64,000 nucleotides of DNA from Oscheius onirici (Eukaryota > Nematoda > Chromadorea > Rhabditida > Rhabditidae): positions 8,432,064 through 8,496,063 of the forward strand of contig OW051468.1 in NCBI GenBank assembly GCA_932521025.1, given 5' to 3'. The stretch's first letter is position 1. Each line of letters starts with the position of its first letter. The notes below the pieces were generated by a model. The model made no database searches and was not told the origin of the DNA. It saw nothing but the letters and a program-made list of their open reading frames with translations. A program made the translations under genes and the position numbers. Positions 12,501 to 25,206 of the stretch are shown piece after piece.

Positions 12501-15500
12501 GGAACAACTCTTGTGATTCCCAGAGCTGCTCGTTAAAGCGGGGAAGTATGCGGGAATGCCAGAGAGTCTGAAAAGGGGTCACGACTAAAAAGTGATTTCA
12601 TTGATGTCACGGTATCTCGTCACTTTGAGCTAAACTCTCGGCACGATACATCATTTTGTATTCAGATTGAACTACAGTATAGAAAGGTTCCACTGTTCAA
12701 GGTCTCAAAATAGACAAAATTCCCATAATAGGAGCTGTCTGCAGCACAAATAATACCTCACCACGAGAAATTGACGTCAAAACCTCACAATCCCATCATT
12801 ATGAATTGTTGACTCTGTTGAGCAAATCGGGGGTCTCTAATAAACGTTACCTACAACAGCGTCAGAAGGTTCCCAAGATCATTGGATTTCCTCACAGGTC
12901 AACGTTTCAAGATAAGGTCTCGGTAGCGTACCAGTCATTAACGCTCTTTCGGAACGAACCAACATTTTTGAGCGTGGACTTGACAGCTATTGTTCGAAAT
13001 AGATTTTTTTGCTACTTGAAGAGTTGTTAACAGTTATCTTTTTAAAAAGTCCACAGACATTACTAAAGACAGAATGGGACAATTAATGGTTGCTGTCCTA
13101 AACTACCCTTTCGAAATCCCCGTTGATAAAAGTATGAGAAAAAAAAACAAAGTATGAGAAACATTGATTCAAAAACTCATTCAAAGGTTCATGAGCTGAA
13201 TGGGACATTCAGAACTTGCCGAGTAGAAACACTATAAAGTGACATGCCACAACGAAGTCATAAATTTAGTCTCTTGAGGAGTAATGAGTGTAAATGTCGT
13301 GAGTCGGAGAAAGGGAGAAAGTAAATTAGAGTGGCTGTCATGTCCGTCATTGTTTTGCACACGTCATTGCCCTTCTGGCTCTCACACGCATATACGAAAT
13401 GGGAAAATATCTGTTTTCTGAGGTAATCAGAGAGACCAGCTGGTAATGTGGGAAGCTGTGGCGTCAGAAGCTTGTTTATGTGACAAGAGTCTCTGAAGAA
13501 ACAGTACAGATCTCCCTAATCAGTTGACTATTCAGAAAAAAAAATATAGATGGCTTGAATTATTGAAAACGGAGTAACTTTCAACAGGGAAATAGTAAAA
13601 AAACCACACCTTTGAGTAACATTACTGGATGTTAGAAATTATTGAAAAATGCAAAAAAAATACTTCAAGGGAGGGATTGAACTGGGCATCTGTCTTGATT
13701 AGTAATCGGACTTACCACTACACCACCCGGTAAAGTTTGCCTGCTCTCACGGTCGGGGTGTTGTATTTGGACTGTGATTCCGACCCCATTTTTTATAAAA
13801 AAAAATCTCACCTCTGGAATGTTCGGAAGGGCCTGATAAAGAGTATGGGCGAGAAAATGAGCCTTCTGCGATGGATCAAATACCTAAAAGTTGATTAGTG
13901 TTTTCCTCGCCTACGTCATCACGATCTCACCTGGCCGATGTCGTCTAATTGCCTCATTGCCGAGAGAGCCGGATCATCAAAGTGTTTTATCTGAACAGCG
14001 TTTAAAACATGGGAAAAGGGGATAAATACCATGGCTAGGAGTCCGACTGTCGGGCGAACCTGAACCTCCAGACTCAGTACTTTTCCAAGACATTCTCTCA
14101 GATTTGAACCCAGTTCTTCGGCTATACAATTCAAGGCATCTGTTAGCTAAAGAAACGTTCCAGAGAATCTGTGAAGAAAAATTTACCTGGTCAATGATAA
14201 TGGCGTGTGTTTCCAGATTGTTCTTGGCGTCTATCAGCCTCTTTCCGCCTAAACGTTTTTCAATTTTTCATCGAGTGTCATAGTTACTGAAATACTGTAG
14301 AATTCTTCGTGTCGGGACCATTTACAACAGTCCTTTAACTTTAGAGGATGTTTTAAAGTATTTTTCAGTTTTTGAACCTTTTTGCCGTGCGAATCTGAAT
14401 ACGGCAAAAGGGCGATGAAAACGCTTGAAAACGGCATTAAAAAAAGCTAAAAAAAAGCTTCAACATTTAAAGGACTGGTGCAGTTGATTCTGACATGAAG
14501 AATCCTACAGTAAACTGCCAGAAAATTTTGTTCTGAACAAACTAATCAAAAGTCATGGAAAACTAAATTTCGCGAAATCTCGCATCAGTTCAATATTCTT
14601 CTTTTTCAAAGGGTATCGTTTTTGTCGTGAACAAAAATCGAAAAAAAGGTTACCTGCATAGATCCAACAGATCAATAGACCTAGCGAAAAGACGTCGGCA
14701 GCACTTGTGACGTGTGTCTGATTCGGATGAAGGTATTCCGGAGCCAGAAAGTCGAGATCCGGCTGCAGAGAGGGAGGCAACTTTTTTGTCCAAGGAAAGC
14801 AGGGGAAGAGGTTCTGGAAAAGTAGAAAAAAAGTCTCTAGAAAAAATACCGGTTCTTTAGAAGTGACAGAAAACGTGAATCCGGCAAGCTTCCACTGTCT
14901 GGCTGTCGTCACGTAGATTGAAGACGGCGTCAGATTGCCATGCAATATTTTTGCCGAGTTGTGAAGGTAGGACAAACCGTCTATGATCTGGAAATGGTTC
15001 TTTAGGTAGTCTGTGGGTGTCTTTTTTTGTGCCGACGATACAAAGAACGAAAATTTACTGTCGGATTACTGTAAATTTCCGGACCAATCGCATAAATTTT
15101 AGGGACAGTTGTTGGTATTTTTCATGCCTTTCAAGTGTTTACAGATAAACAAGACTAAAACGTTTAAAAAGCATGAAAAATGCTAAAAAGCCCGAAAAGT
15201 TAGAGGACACGAAGCCCCGACACGAAGAAATCTACAGTAACCGGCCAATTGACTTTCTTCCTGGACTGACTATAGTGGGTGCAGATTACTGTATCTCTTA
15301 CACTAAGCCTAAAGTAGATCCCAAAGTGCTGATCGCTTTAAAACAAAAAAGAAAACGAACCTGTAAGACTCCAAGTTTCATCTCCAGCGTCTCCACCCCG
15401 TGCTCCACTACCAGCGTGTCCAGGGAACTGTGAACTGACTCTGTCGCGAACGATATCAAGTCTCTGAATATGGAATCCTTGAAGATTTTACTCGACTCAC

Positions 15501-16176
15501 TTTAACTCTTCTATAGGATGGAGCGTTTGTAATATTTTTGGATGAACAAGGGCAGTGAGTTGGGTGACCTCGTATCTGAAAGATAAAATTTAAAAAAAGA
15601 GAGAGAAAGTTCACTTGATTAAATCCTGAAGAGAGAACTTGTTCATGCGGCCGATCCGAGGAGGGGCTTTCACATTTAGTTTCTTCTCGAAGACGAACAC
15701 TGATGTCTCCTGAAAATCAGGATAACGTCTGTTAAAAAAGGAACGACCCTGATGCACGTGATTCGGCAGCCTAAGAGCCTAAGTAAAATGTGAAATTTCG
15801 TTGTTCGGCGGCCCAAACCCGTAGGGTTCGGCTGGGAACTAATTTCGGGTTACTGTAGTATCCTGTTTTGTTCAAAAGACTATATGTCGCAAAACATTCA
15901 GATCGATTCGTTGCTTCTTCCCTCAGTCACGTGACAATTGAACTATACTGGTAATGACGGGCTTTAACGTGAGACCGACTCATTAGTCAGAGGGGGAGAG
16001 GGGCCAATTTCAATGGGGGACGAACGAACCTTGTCCCCAAAGTTACTTCGAGCCGAGTAGATTTTCCAATAGCCGCGCTGGGTTTTTGGAAGGATGTCGT
16101 GAAAGCTCTTTTCCAAGGGCTGAGAGCCACTTGGAGCAGGTGGCGGTGACTGAACCGACGGCCGGTTCGGGACCAT
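9572..16176 (-). CDS. SCYL2: SCYL2 (CVAK104)-type pseudokinase with HEAT repeats
   Basis: About twenty exons on the minus strand, beginning at ATG 16176 just after a TTTCAG acceptor and ending with TAA at 9572. The kinase-like part has GYWKIYSARSNFGDK, ETSVFVFEKKL, LVHPKILQTLHPIEEL, ISFATESVHSSLDTL, GLSYLHNSAKILHGNLTPSS and WKLAGFTFSV. The catalytic HRD is replaced by HGN and DFG by GFT, so catalysis is not expected. LDFLAPEYLHP and AADVFSLGLLICWIYAG follow. The C-terminal half gives helical repeats (LWHSRILPRF, NMSVLFRRLSDDRVEDRC, IPLPFISKRLIPAF) and a Ser/Arg-rich tail. SCYL2 proteins bind clathrin/AP2 and act in endosome-Golgi traffic. A 1.2 kb intron (12,570-13,810) holds a tRNA-like repeat. 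Some small exon edges are approximate, and the end near 9.6-10 kb is least certain. Confidence 0.87.
10934..11010. repeat. short hairpin repeat, copy 3
   Basis: TGGTGTTCTGCAAATTTGTAG is paired with CTTTACAACTTTGCAGAACATC, in a SCYL2 intron. Confidence 0.8.
13672..13740 (-). repeat. tRNA-like repeat (A/B-box bearing), SCYL2 intron
   Basis: The minus strand reads TGGTGTAGTGGTAAGTCCG (A-box-like) and, ~25 bases later, AGTTCAATCCC (B-box-like). The flanks of the T-loop do not pair as a normal T stem, so a functional tRNA is unlikely. Three other sequences in the window share the layout, suggesting a tRNA-derived dispersed repeat. Confidence 0.45.
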
Positions 16177-16470
16177 CGAGAGCTCCTGAAAGTCATCTTC
16201 TTAGATAAACAAGAGAGGGTGCAATTGTAATTGAGTTGGAGGGGCTGCCCTTCTTCCTCTTCGTCGCCGCACAACTCACAATTATTCTGGACCGATTTTC
16301 CAGTCAGGTGCACGATTCAGAACTGACATTTCTAGATCAGAGGGGAAGGAAAGACTGAGCAGGTGCGTAACTTTATTGGTAAACACCCCTCTCTCACGTA
16401 GATTTGGCTAAGTCGAATCAGCTGAGCGGCGGTTGAAGAACAGGGGGGAGAGAGTGTAAAAAGAGCCTAC

Positions 16471-16491
16471 TTTTGGCCTTCTACGGAACAT
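16471..16491 (-). CDS. possible alternative first exon of the SCYL2 gene (proximal)
   Basis: ATG follows a CAGCCAG acceptor-like site, encodes MFRRRPK and ends in phase 0 at a GTAGGC donor. Joined to the acceptor at 16185 it would read in frame through ELS into the SCYL2 start. Based on phase and splice sites only. Confidence 0.25.
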
Positions 16492-18154
16492 CTGGCTGTG
16501 AGCAGGCGTCGGAGGAGGGCAATTGCGTATTCTTTTGGAGCGCGGGGGCCCATGGATGGATGGACAGACAGCCAGGAGAGAGGCAGGGCTACGCTCGGTT
16601 TATTAAGATGCGACGACGATTCTGATGCGACTCGACACCTCTCTCTCTCCTTTCCCAAACTAAGCTTATTACAAGTGGGTGGCGTTCCCATGGGGAGAAT
16701 GAATAGCCAGATTAGCAATACAAAAACAGAGAAGGGGGAAATGAGCCACTTACAGGCAGGAAACCGGGCAGAACTAGCTCCGGGATGACTTGCATCACTC
16801 TCGGCGAGTTGGGAGCTGAGTGGGTACGCAGTATTGCCGAGTTCATCACAATGAATCTCTCTTCCCCTCCCAACAGATTATCCTAACATTTAGATCCGAA
16901 TTCCAGCTATTACGACACACAGAGCAGCGATAAACAAAGTCTGAATTCAACTACCTGAGTTGGAGAGAAAGGGGGTGATAATTTATGATGTCTATGACAA
17001 CGTCATGATCGAGCTGTCACGCGAGTCATAAGTACACGTTCTTCCTCGTTCTCGGGACAGTTCTGACTGCGCAACAGATTACAGTTCTTTTCATTGTTTT
17101 GGACTGAACAGAAACTTTGAATAGGGTCACTGTGTGGAGAGAATAAGGAGTCATAATGACATTCCTATGACGTCGTATGAGAGAGGGACTGGTACCAATT
17201 TTACAAGATGCTAGACCTATATTTCTTGCTCACCAACGTTCAAAAAAGAACAGTTTTCCACTTTTTTGATTGAGGAAGACTGGGAAGAAACTTGAACCAA
17301 GCCTAGGATTACTGTATGTCTTACGCTCCTCTACAGTATGAGACAGATTGCGCGCCAACTTGAAAGAGAGTCATTGTAGGGAACAACAATTAATATCCTC
17401 TAAACTCAGTTTGAGCCAGACTCCATAATATTACGGTTTCTCTGCCATTTCAATGAGACTGCGCATCGACTAAAACATTTTTGAAATTTTAACCGACAAA
17501 ACTAAAATATCTCTTTGTATACGGAAGACTACGGTAAGCTACGGTATATTATAGTTCCCAGGAGATTTAAAAAAGGCGTGGCTGAAATTTCGAAAGATTA
17601 CGGTTTCTTCCTTCTCTTCAGAGTGACTGCGCACCAACTCTCAAAACCGTAACATTCTCTAACAAGTTTTCCCATTCTTTCTATTTCTGTCCAACAATTC
17701 ACTGGACCACATAGAGTGAGCGCTCTTGAAATGGAAGCTCTGACATCCTGAAGGAAATCTGATCTAATGTGTGGGGGATCATTCTTTTCTCCTCCCCTTC
17801 TCTCGAAACCGGGGCCCCCAGAGGGCTTGTGAAAGTAATGAAATAAACGCCTATTTATTGCCGAGAGAGGCTACTGCTGCAGTAGTAGAAAAGTCTGGAG
17901 GGAAAATACAAATCTTATTTTTCAAATGAAGTGCTAATCCTGTTCCCGGGATAATTTCAATAGAAAAAGGTGTGGATAGGCTATGAGCAGCGTGTGAATA
18001 GGCCCCGAGGGAGAGAGAGGGAAAAGGAACTGGAGAATCGGATAATTAGTCGTCTCTGAATGTGTTTCAGCTGTGTTTCTCCCCCTCCACAGAGAGAGCC
18101 TCAGAAAAAAGGCTTCTCTCCTACTACCTCGAAATTGATCTGTCACACACTTAC

Positions 18155-18184
18155 CTGCGAATAGCGTCTAATTGCCTCGAACAT
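18155..18184 (-). CDS. possible alternative first exon of the SCYL2 gene (distal)
   Basis: ATG encodes MFEAIRRYSQ and ends in phase 0 at a perfect GTAAGT donor. Joined to the acceptor at 16185 it would enter SCYL2 in frame. The same donor can also end an overlapping 43-codon frame starting at 18285 (MSSLVRPAFNQL...) in phase 2. A TATAAAG at about 18,361 lies upstream. The existence of an exon is likelier than its assignment. Confidence 0.35.
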
Positions 18185-18854
18185 GTCTCTCTTCTCTTTC
18201 TCTGAAAACGAACCTTTGATTGAGATGGTATTGGTGAGAGTGAACGCTGGAGCTGGTTGAAGGCTGGCCTAACCAGGGAGGACATGATGGGACGGTCCAG
18301 TTTTGAACCGGGACAGAGCGAGCAGCGGGGTGGGCGGAGTCGGCGTCTCTTGACGCCAATTATAAAGCAGCTGGGTATCGAGCGTTAATTATTTACTGAA
18401 AGTTCGATGCCCCCCACAAGAGCCAACTTTAACACGTGTGTGGGGCTCAATTGCACGGAAAATCGCCGCCCTATTTTGGGAGCTCCGACCGGACATTGGA
18501 AGTTTTCGGAGAAAATAGGACATAACTCAGGTACAAGGAGAAAAATGAGATATATCGTTCACAATCTTGAAAAGTCGAGTAGTTCAGCACCATTTCATTC
18601 TCCGAAAAAAAAAACAGCCGGTAAATGAAATTTCAAAAACTCTCAGATGTTTGATCGGGTAAGCGTTGAAAACTCAGCTATGTTCTTGATAAAAAAAATG
18701 CGAGGTAAAAAGGCTGTCTCCTCTACCACTACCAAATTTTTTGCTGTTTGAATCGCCACTCATTTCTTGTCGCGATCATTCTGCTCACTACTTTCAAACA
18801 GGCCCTGCTCAGCATCTTAAAAAATACCGTGGCGGTTCCCATTAACGCATAGCA

Positions 18855-19077
18855 TATGGTCTGTTCAAAAAGAAGAGGGATTACCGTAAGATTTTAGCTC
18901 TTCCCTTCGAGACCCACTTAGCATGCAAACGTTGAATACTCAGCCAACAAATTCGAAAGATACGCAGCAAACTATGGAATTAGTTGGCTGAGTATCCAAT
19001 GTTTACGTGCTAAGTGGGTCTCGAAGGGAAGAGCTAAAATCTTATGGTAATCCCTCTTATTTTTGAACAGACCATAC
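18855..19077. mobile_element. MITE family M1, copy 1 (full length)
   Basis: A near-perfect palindrome begins TATGGTCTGTTCAAAAAG and ends with its complement GAACAGACCATA, with long arms carrying GGATTACCGTAAGATTTTAG and GAGACCCACTTAGCA. The centre has ATACTCAGCCAACAAATTCG and its complement. It has no coding capacity. Terminal TA is compatible with a TA target-site duplication as used by Tc1/mariner elements. Confidence 0.85.
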
Positions 19078-21939
19078 CGTTTTCGTTGCGTAGCCTGGCT
19101 GAATATCCAACGTTTGCACATTCCCGGTAGAGACTTTTCAAAGGAGTGCTTAGTTGGTTTTTTGAGACTATGAGAGTCAAGCCTTTTTTTCTCTGATTAC
19201 CGAGATAACGTGCAAACATTGGATACTCCATCAACCAAGCTCCAATTTTTAGGACAAATTCAAATTCTATCTGCGAATTCTAGACGGAGTATTCAACGCT
19301 TTCACGCTATACGGGTTTTTTAAGGTCTACTTTTTCACAGTAACCTCTGGACTGACGAGAAGAGACAATGAGTCCTTCCCTAGCATTAGATCGAATATTC
19401 AGCTTTTGTTGTGAAGTCTTGTCTTCAGAAATACTACTAGCAGCAAAATGACTCACACAAAAAAGATTCCCATTCATTTCCGTGGCTCCCAGCTCATAAC
19501 GTCAAACAATGAGAACGTGTTTGTATGTCACCGGGAATGTCATGAGACTTTCCTCATCTCACGGTCGCCAAGTCAAAACACGTCTCCAAGAGAGAAAACA
19601 AAGAGCCTTGGACTAATCGAGAGAGAAAGCTTGAAATGAGAGCCCGATTGTCGGAATTGGCATAAAAGTGTGCGGCGAATGCATTAATCGAGCCATTCCT
19701 ATTAGAGAGGAAAAGAGTAAGAATTCAGTTTGTTCTTTGGAAGACAAAAAAATGACTAACGCGGAGTCTGACTGAGGTAATTACCAAGGGCAGCAGACTC
19801 TCGTTCTGACCGAAGAACCAGTGTCCAAAGATAAGGAGAAGCTTCTAATGAGATTGGGCTTCACAGAGCCACTGGGGGAGGACAAAAAACTACGGGAGAT
19901 GGCATCTTTTAATTGGCTTCAATCAAGAAATTCGACTTTTCTGGAGCAGGGGAGAGAGTCTATAAAGTTCTTTCAATTTTGTGGGACCAAGCTTGTCAGA
20001 ACCAAAATGAACCTGAAAAAGTTCTTGAGCCGATTTTGTAATGCTCCTATGAAAGTTCCCGTAAATGCCCTTTTCTGTAAATGTTAAATGTGTAACCGTT
20101 GAATACTCAGCCAAGAAGCTTGGCAGCGAGAAAATAATTCAACTTGGCTAAAAACCAACCTTTCACACATTGGATTTGTGTTTGCCGTGAAAAAAGAGCA
20201 ATTCGGTTTGTTAAGAAAGAAGCGCTTATGACTCTACTTTGTGTTCTTTTTCCTGAAGCAATATTAAAGAGCCCATAAGTTCAATTAGAGAAGTTTCTTT
20301 AAAGTTGTTAAATGTTACAACTTAACAATTTATGCGGAATTAAGTTGAGTTCAACTTTGCTTTTCGACAATGAAATGATCAGGAAGCGGAGAAATCGTGA
20401 CACGGTTTGAACTGCTCAAAAGGGTAATGACAAAGTTGTGTAACACTTGCTAGAGTTCCAGGGCTGAAAGAAATTTTGATTTTGACAAGGCGACAATAAG
20501 GTTGCATACTCGGTGTTCTCTCACTGAAAACAGAGGTCTGAACCAAAAGCTAAGAATTCTAGAAATTTTCCGAAGAGACAATATCACTAGGCAACTGACA
20601 TTGTAGTCAAAAAGTAGTAGGTCAGATTAGGTGGGCTGTGTTTGTGCCGGAAGACATGGAGACGGGGAAAGAGAGAGAGAGAGAGAGACTCACGTCAAGC
20701 GAAATTGAGTCTAAACTGAGGTGCGGTTCTCCAATTTGGCTATGCACTTCCTTCGGAGGGACAAGAGTCTCAAGATTGCTGGTTCGAAAAGGTAGTGTGT
20801 TTTGAGAGATGACATCAAATGAGTCTCTAACGCCTATATTAGTAGCCTGGATGGATCTCCCTCTCTCTGTTTGTTGTTATGCTCATCGAAATATGCTGAG
20901 GGAATATGGAATAGAGTAGGAGGAGGAGAGGACCCGGATTGGGTAGCCGAATGGCATTTGGAGACTGAATTATTTGGTAGTGCTATCCAAGAGAAGGAAG
21001 GAGGAAGGTTAATGGCCGCAATCCGGTTATGTTGTGTGAGCAGATTGTTCGAAAGAGATTGCGTTAGTCTTCACCGAAATGTATGGGTCTTCTTTTTGGT
21101 TTAAGCGAGGTACCTGAATAAACTAAAGCATTAATTGCTACACAATCCAATCAGTTGTTGATCTTCGGACAAACTTCTTGCCAGTTTGTCGAAAGCTTGA
21201 CGTTAGCCTTTTCTCTCATCATATTCGCATTCAGAAAAAATGTAAAACATCAGAGAAGCAACTACCATCGCGAGCCTGGGCAGACAGACAGTCTGACAAG
21301 GGAAGCTTGTTAGGTCAAGGTGTAGTTTGAGGTCGAGTATAGTGTCATGGCAAGTGGATTCCGAGGTATATTTCCAATTTTGAGGAAATAACCACATGAA
21401 CCGAGTTCTTAACGATTTAAAAACGGGCACATTGTGAGTGAAACTGATTGTGAGAAAAACTAAGTTTTGACCCGGTGGTTTATTTAAAGGAACTTTTCAT
21501 CTATAGTTGATCAGTTGATAAGACACTGCCAAAGTGTCTGATGCCGTAATGTCAGCAAACTGATATGAAACATCCTCTTTTTTACTCAGTAATCCAGTAC
21601 AAATGTTTTCTAGAGACTTGCAGCGGAGAACTTTGTTTCTGTAGACGAAGCTTGCAGGTAAGTTCTTAAACATTTTACTCTCAAGGAACCTGGTAAATCT
21701 ATCCCAGCTCTAATCTAACAACTGATCTTCTTAGCTGAGCTGTTAGCTTTTCAGTTGATCCTTGTTTTCTGACCTATTTTCGATTTCAACTGATTTTCAT
21801 TAATTTCATCACCAGCTGTCGCCTCCCTGACGCCTGTGGCCTCAACTGTAAGCAAACAAATTCTGTCCCAGTTAGATTCCAATTCAACTATCTCTTTAGA
21901 AAACCTGACTTGTCTAGACTAAGTCGTTCCCACTCTAAG

Positions 21940-22060
21940 TTCGAAAGTCTACCTAATCCTGACAATTTCTAATTTATCACGACGAATCTCGTGCCCAAAG
22001 ACACCAACAGTCAAACACACAGAGTCCACGACAGACACCATTGCGCTTTAGTAGTAGAGA
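21940..22060. repeat. dispersed repeat R2, copy
   Basis: Contains CCTGACAATTT, CACGACGAATCTCGTG and GTCCACGACAGACACCATTG. A close relative lies at 45,690-45,800 and diverged ones near 6,520-6,600 and 32,640-32,730. Confidence 0.65.
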
Positions 22061-23045
22061 GATATCTTCTGTTCTTCTCAGAAAAATAACCTCAGTTCAA
22101 AAGTGCCTTCAACTTCTTCAAGTTGGTTTCTCTTCCTCTTCTGATCTTTACATTCCCTCGTGGTCCATCACTGTCAGACCACGTCCTCGTCAATCTAAGA
22201 ATGTCTGGTCTTCAGAGTCCTTTTTCTCGACTCCCAACTTCTAAAAACCGGCTAAAACAAAGCCCACGAGATTTTATACTGTTGCATGTCGACGTCCCAC
22301 CTCATTCGAAACTGCCCACTCTCGAACAATAAGCTCCTTCCTCTGACACACTCGAGATTTCTGAACGGGAGCGGGTCACATTGTTTCCCCTCAACCCTCT
22401 CGAAGAGATTCAGTGCGTTCTCAATCTGATTAGGAAGCAGAGAGCGAGCGGGTGAGAGTGACACGAAGCTGTTCCCAGTCATCACATTAAAAATGGAATG
22501 TTTTCCCTAATTATTCGCATGGCTGTTCCCTTTTCATCACAACCTCTCTTTTTTTCTCTATCTTTTCCTCAAACTTTGTTGTCGACTCCACGTGTGTCAA
22601 CTGCACAGCCGTGACTCTAATTGGGCCCTATTAGCCAAATGTCTCTGTTTTTTAAGAGTCTATGTTTTCTCGTCTTTTTGACTAAAGCCAGACAGGAAAC
22701 ACGACGCGAAGATTCAGTCCGCCTTCGGAGATCTCTTCTCCCCCATGGTCAGATGGAGCCACATCCAAAACTATTATTGTCAGCTCGTATAATAGCCCTG
22801 CCAAATGCAGCAGCTGCTCGCCTCTCTCTCTTTTCTAAGTCTCATAACGAGTCTCAGTTGCTTGGTGCCTAGTAACTATCTAAGAGGCTTTCCTTAGTCG
22901 GTACCAAGTTCCAGTGAGCCTCACCCCTTTTGAATTAGGCGCGCAAACTTGGAATGTTTTGTCGTGTGATAACGATAAATTTCAACAAATCTAGGATTTA
23001 GAAGAATCTAAAGGTTTTGCCTATAGTTTAGCAAAAAAAGCAAAA

Positions 23046-23125
23046 CAGTCTACCTCAATAGGGATCGAACTTTCCAACTCGTTTGCTCCACAGTCTAACC
23101 TCCTACCGACCGCGCCAGTCGGCAA
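23046..23125 (-). repeat. tRNA-like repeat
   Basis: The minus strand reads CTGGCGCGGTCGGTAGGAGG (A-box-like) and, ~30 bases on, AGTTCGATCCC (B-box-like). The T stem does not pair. Same layout as the copies at 13.7, 24.3 and 49.8 kb. Confidence 0.45.
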
Positions 23126-24236
23126 AAACTGCGCCCGCTCCTCGATCGGATCTATGATTGAGACTTGAAACAGATGGTCTTCATTACTCTCCTGTTCATA
23201 GACCATTTCCCGGCTCTTTTTCCAGTCATAAAGAGTCCCTAGGTCCGTGAGACTTCTCTCATGACTTGCCCACGTAGTAAGTTCTAATTGCTGCCATGGG
23301 GTATCGGTTTCGGATTTCTAGCCCAATTAGACTAGGAGTCTCAGTTGGCCCGTGTGGTTCAGTTGGCTCGTCCTCTGACAAGAAAAAGAGTGTGGGCGAC
23401 TCTCATAGTTCCACAAATCATCTTCTGTTTTTCGCTCTTGCTCTTGATTCTTCGTCTTCGGCACACACGGGTTTGAATACGTCCAATTGACATGCCGTGC
23501 TCGTCGTCGGAATAACAAAATGTGGACCTACTCCCTCTAATGGAGAGCAGCTCCTCCTTCCTTATTTCTTCTCATTTTTGAAAGAAGGTCATACTTTTCT
23601 TGTTCAGTAACAGTCTCAGCTACCCTTGTCTGTGTAAGCTTACAAAAATCCTCTGAATTTGGAAGATCTCTCTCGACTTTCACCTCTTCCTGATGGTCCT
23701 GTCGAAAGTTCATCCGACTCTTAGGACACCCTTCTTCCCCTTGCAGAACGTCTCCTCATATTTTATTCATCATTCTGTCAAGATTAAGTAAAAAGACTCC
23801 CTCTTTTGACCCAGCCCATAAACAGCCTGATTCCATTTGTAGAGCCACCTCATTCAAGAAGGGCGTTGTTGGCCCATTAGCACGTTTTTCTCTCTCCTTT
23901 AGTCTGAAAGAAAAAAAGCCATATAGAGCAGATCATGCAGAAGATGCTCTCAGTCCGCCTTCTGTCCTGTGTTGAAAGTCTCTCTCGCCTCCCTCATAAA
24001 CAAATTAAGTGTCCCTTCAAAGAGGGAGAGAACCTCTAAAGAGTCTTTGTATGTCGAGCTGAGCTTGTCACTGGGACTTTTCGCCGCTTGATGTCCAATT
24101 TGTCGCGTCCAATTATTTTTAATAAATTACTCGCAAAGTGACCTTTCGTCCTTTCACAAGCCCGTCCTGGTCCTAATTCGGGAAATTTTCCTGTTAAAAG
24201 AGGCTCAAGTTAAGAAAGCAAAAAACAGTTGGGTCA

Positions 24237-24302
24237 GTGGGGATTGAACTGGACTTCTGTAAAGTTTTGAAAATCGGACAGCCTAGCCACTGAGCCATGC
24301 GT
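24237..24302 (-). repeat. tRNA-like repeat
   Basis: The minus strand reads ATGGCTCAGTGGCTAGGC (A-box-like), then ~30 bases, then CAGTTCAATCCCC (B-box-like). T-stem pairing is poor, so it is more likely a tRNA-derived repeat or pseudogene than a tRNA. Confidence 0.45.
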
Positions 24303-25206
24303 GGAAGACTCTCTGCCGACTCCGAACGCACTCATGACAAAATGAAGAATTCCAGGGATACCCTCGCTTCAAGACAGCCTTTGTCCTTTGCTCAGCGTCT
24401 TTTCAAAAGAAATCAGAATTTTGATCCGACTTGCTTCCTGTCCCAGACTTCCCGCTGTGTCATTTTTGGTGTGGAAACCAAGAGAAGGAAGAAAACTGTT
24501 TACAAAGACAGAACACCCATCTGGTTCTGATTAACTCTCTCCCTTGCTCCGCGTAGGAGAATTCAATAGATGTGTGAGAGGCTGTTACAAATTCCAATGT
24601 TTTTCCTTGTTTGCTCAGCCAAACAAGGCCTGTCTTCTTCGACGCGACCTCTTCAGGGGGGCCATCCTTTTAAATATATGGCTCTACCGTAACCAAATCT
24701 CATCGTCCTGGGACCACAAATATTATGAAACCTGTGCACCAACTCTACGCTGGTTCTAATCTCACTGCGTAATGACTTGACAGAGTTGGTTCAGAGATTA
24801 CGGTACCTCTAGACATTCAAACATTGCCCACTCAGCCAAACTTTAAAGTTAATTTTTAACTGTTTGGTGTTAACGCTGACAAAATGGCTCCCATAACTCA
24901 ACTAGGAAACATTGAACAAACATCCTTGTCATATGTATTCAATGAGGGAGAGAGAAAACTACAATCTAATTGAGAATGTGAGCCCGCGTCACAAATTGTC
25001 TCCTAATTGAGCTTTCCGGTGTCAAGAATCTCTTTCTGCTCGTAATTGGCACACTTCCCAACACTCTGACTTTCCCTGCCTACAATTAGAGACAGTCGGA
25101 TCAGAGATGACTGATCTCCTACTTGACATGTACTTTTGCCATGTTTTCTCTCTCATAGATCATAATCTATTCTTACCTCGCATCATCATCAGTAGTCGCT
25201 TACAGA

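Larger units (their letters stand above)
18290..25200. other. gene-poor interval
   Basis: About 7 kb without a convincing protein-coding gene. It holds a full 220 bp MITE (18,855-19,077) with related palindromic debris to 19,320 and near 20,100 and 24,820, a CT/GA-repeat at 20,671-20,690, a dispersed repeat at 21,940-22,060, and two tRNA-like repeats (23,046-23,125 and 24,237-24,302). One minus-strand open stretch (about 20,693-20,860) ends at a GTGAGT donor and reads NLETLVPPKEVHSQIGEPHL; it could be an orphan exon but has no partner that I can find. The interval may carry regulatory DNA of the flanking genes. Confidence 0.5.

Noticed and set aside
13672-13740. functional tRNA gene
   Set aside because: A- and B-box words are present but the T stem and acceptor stem do not pair.
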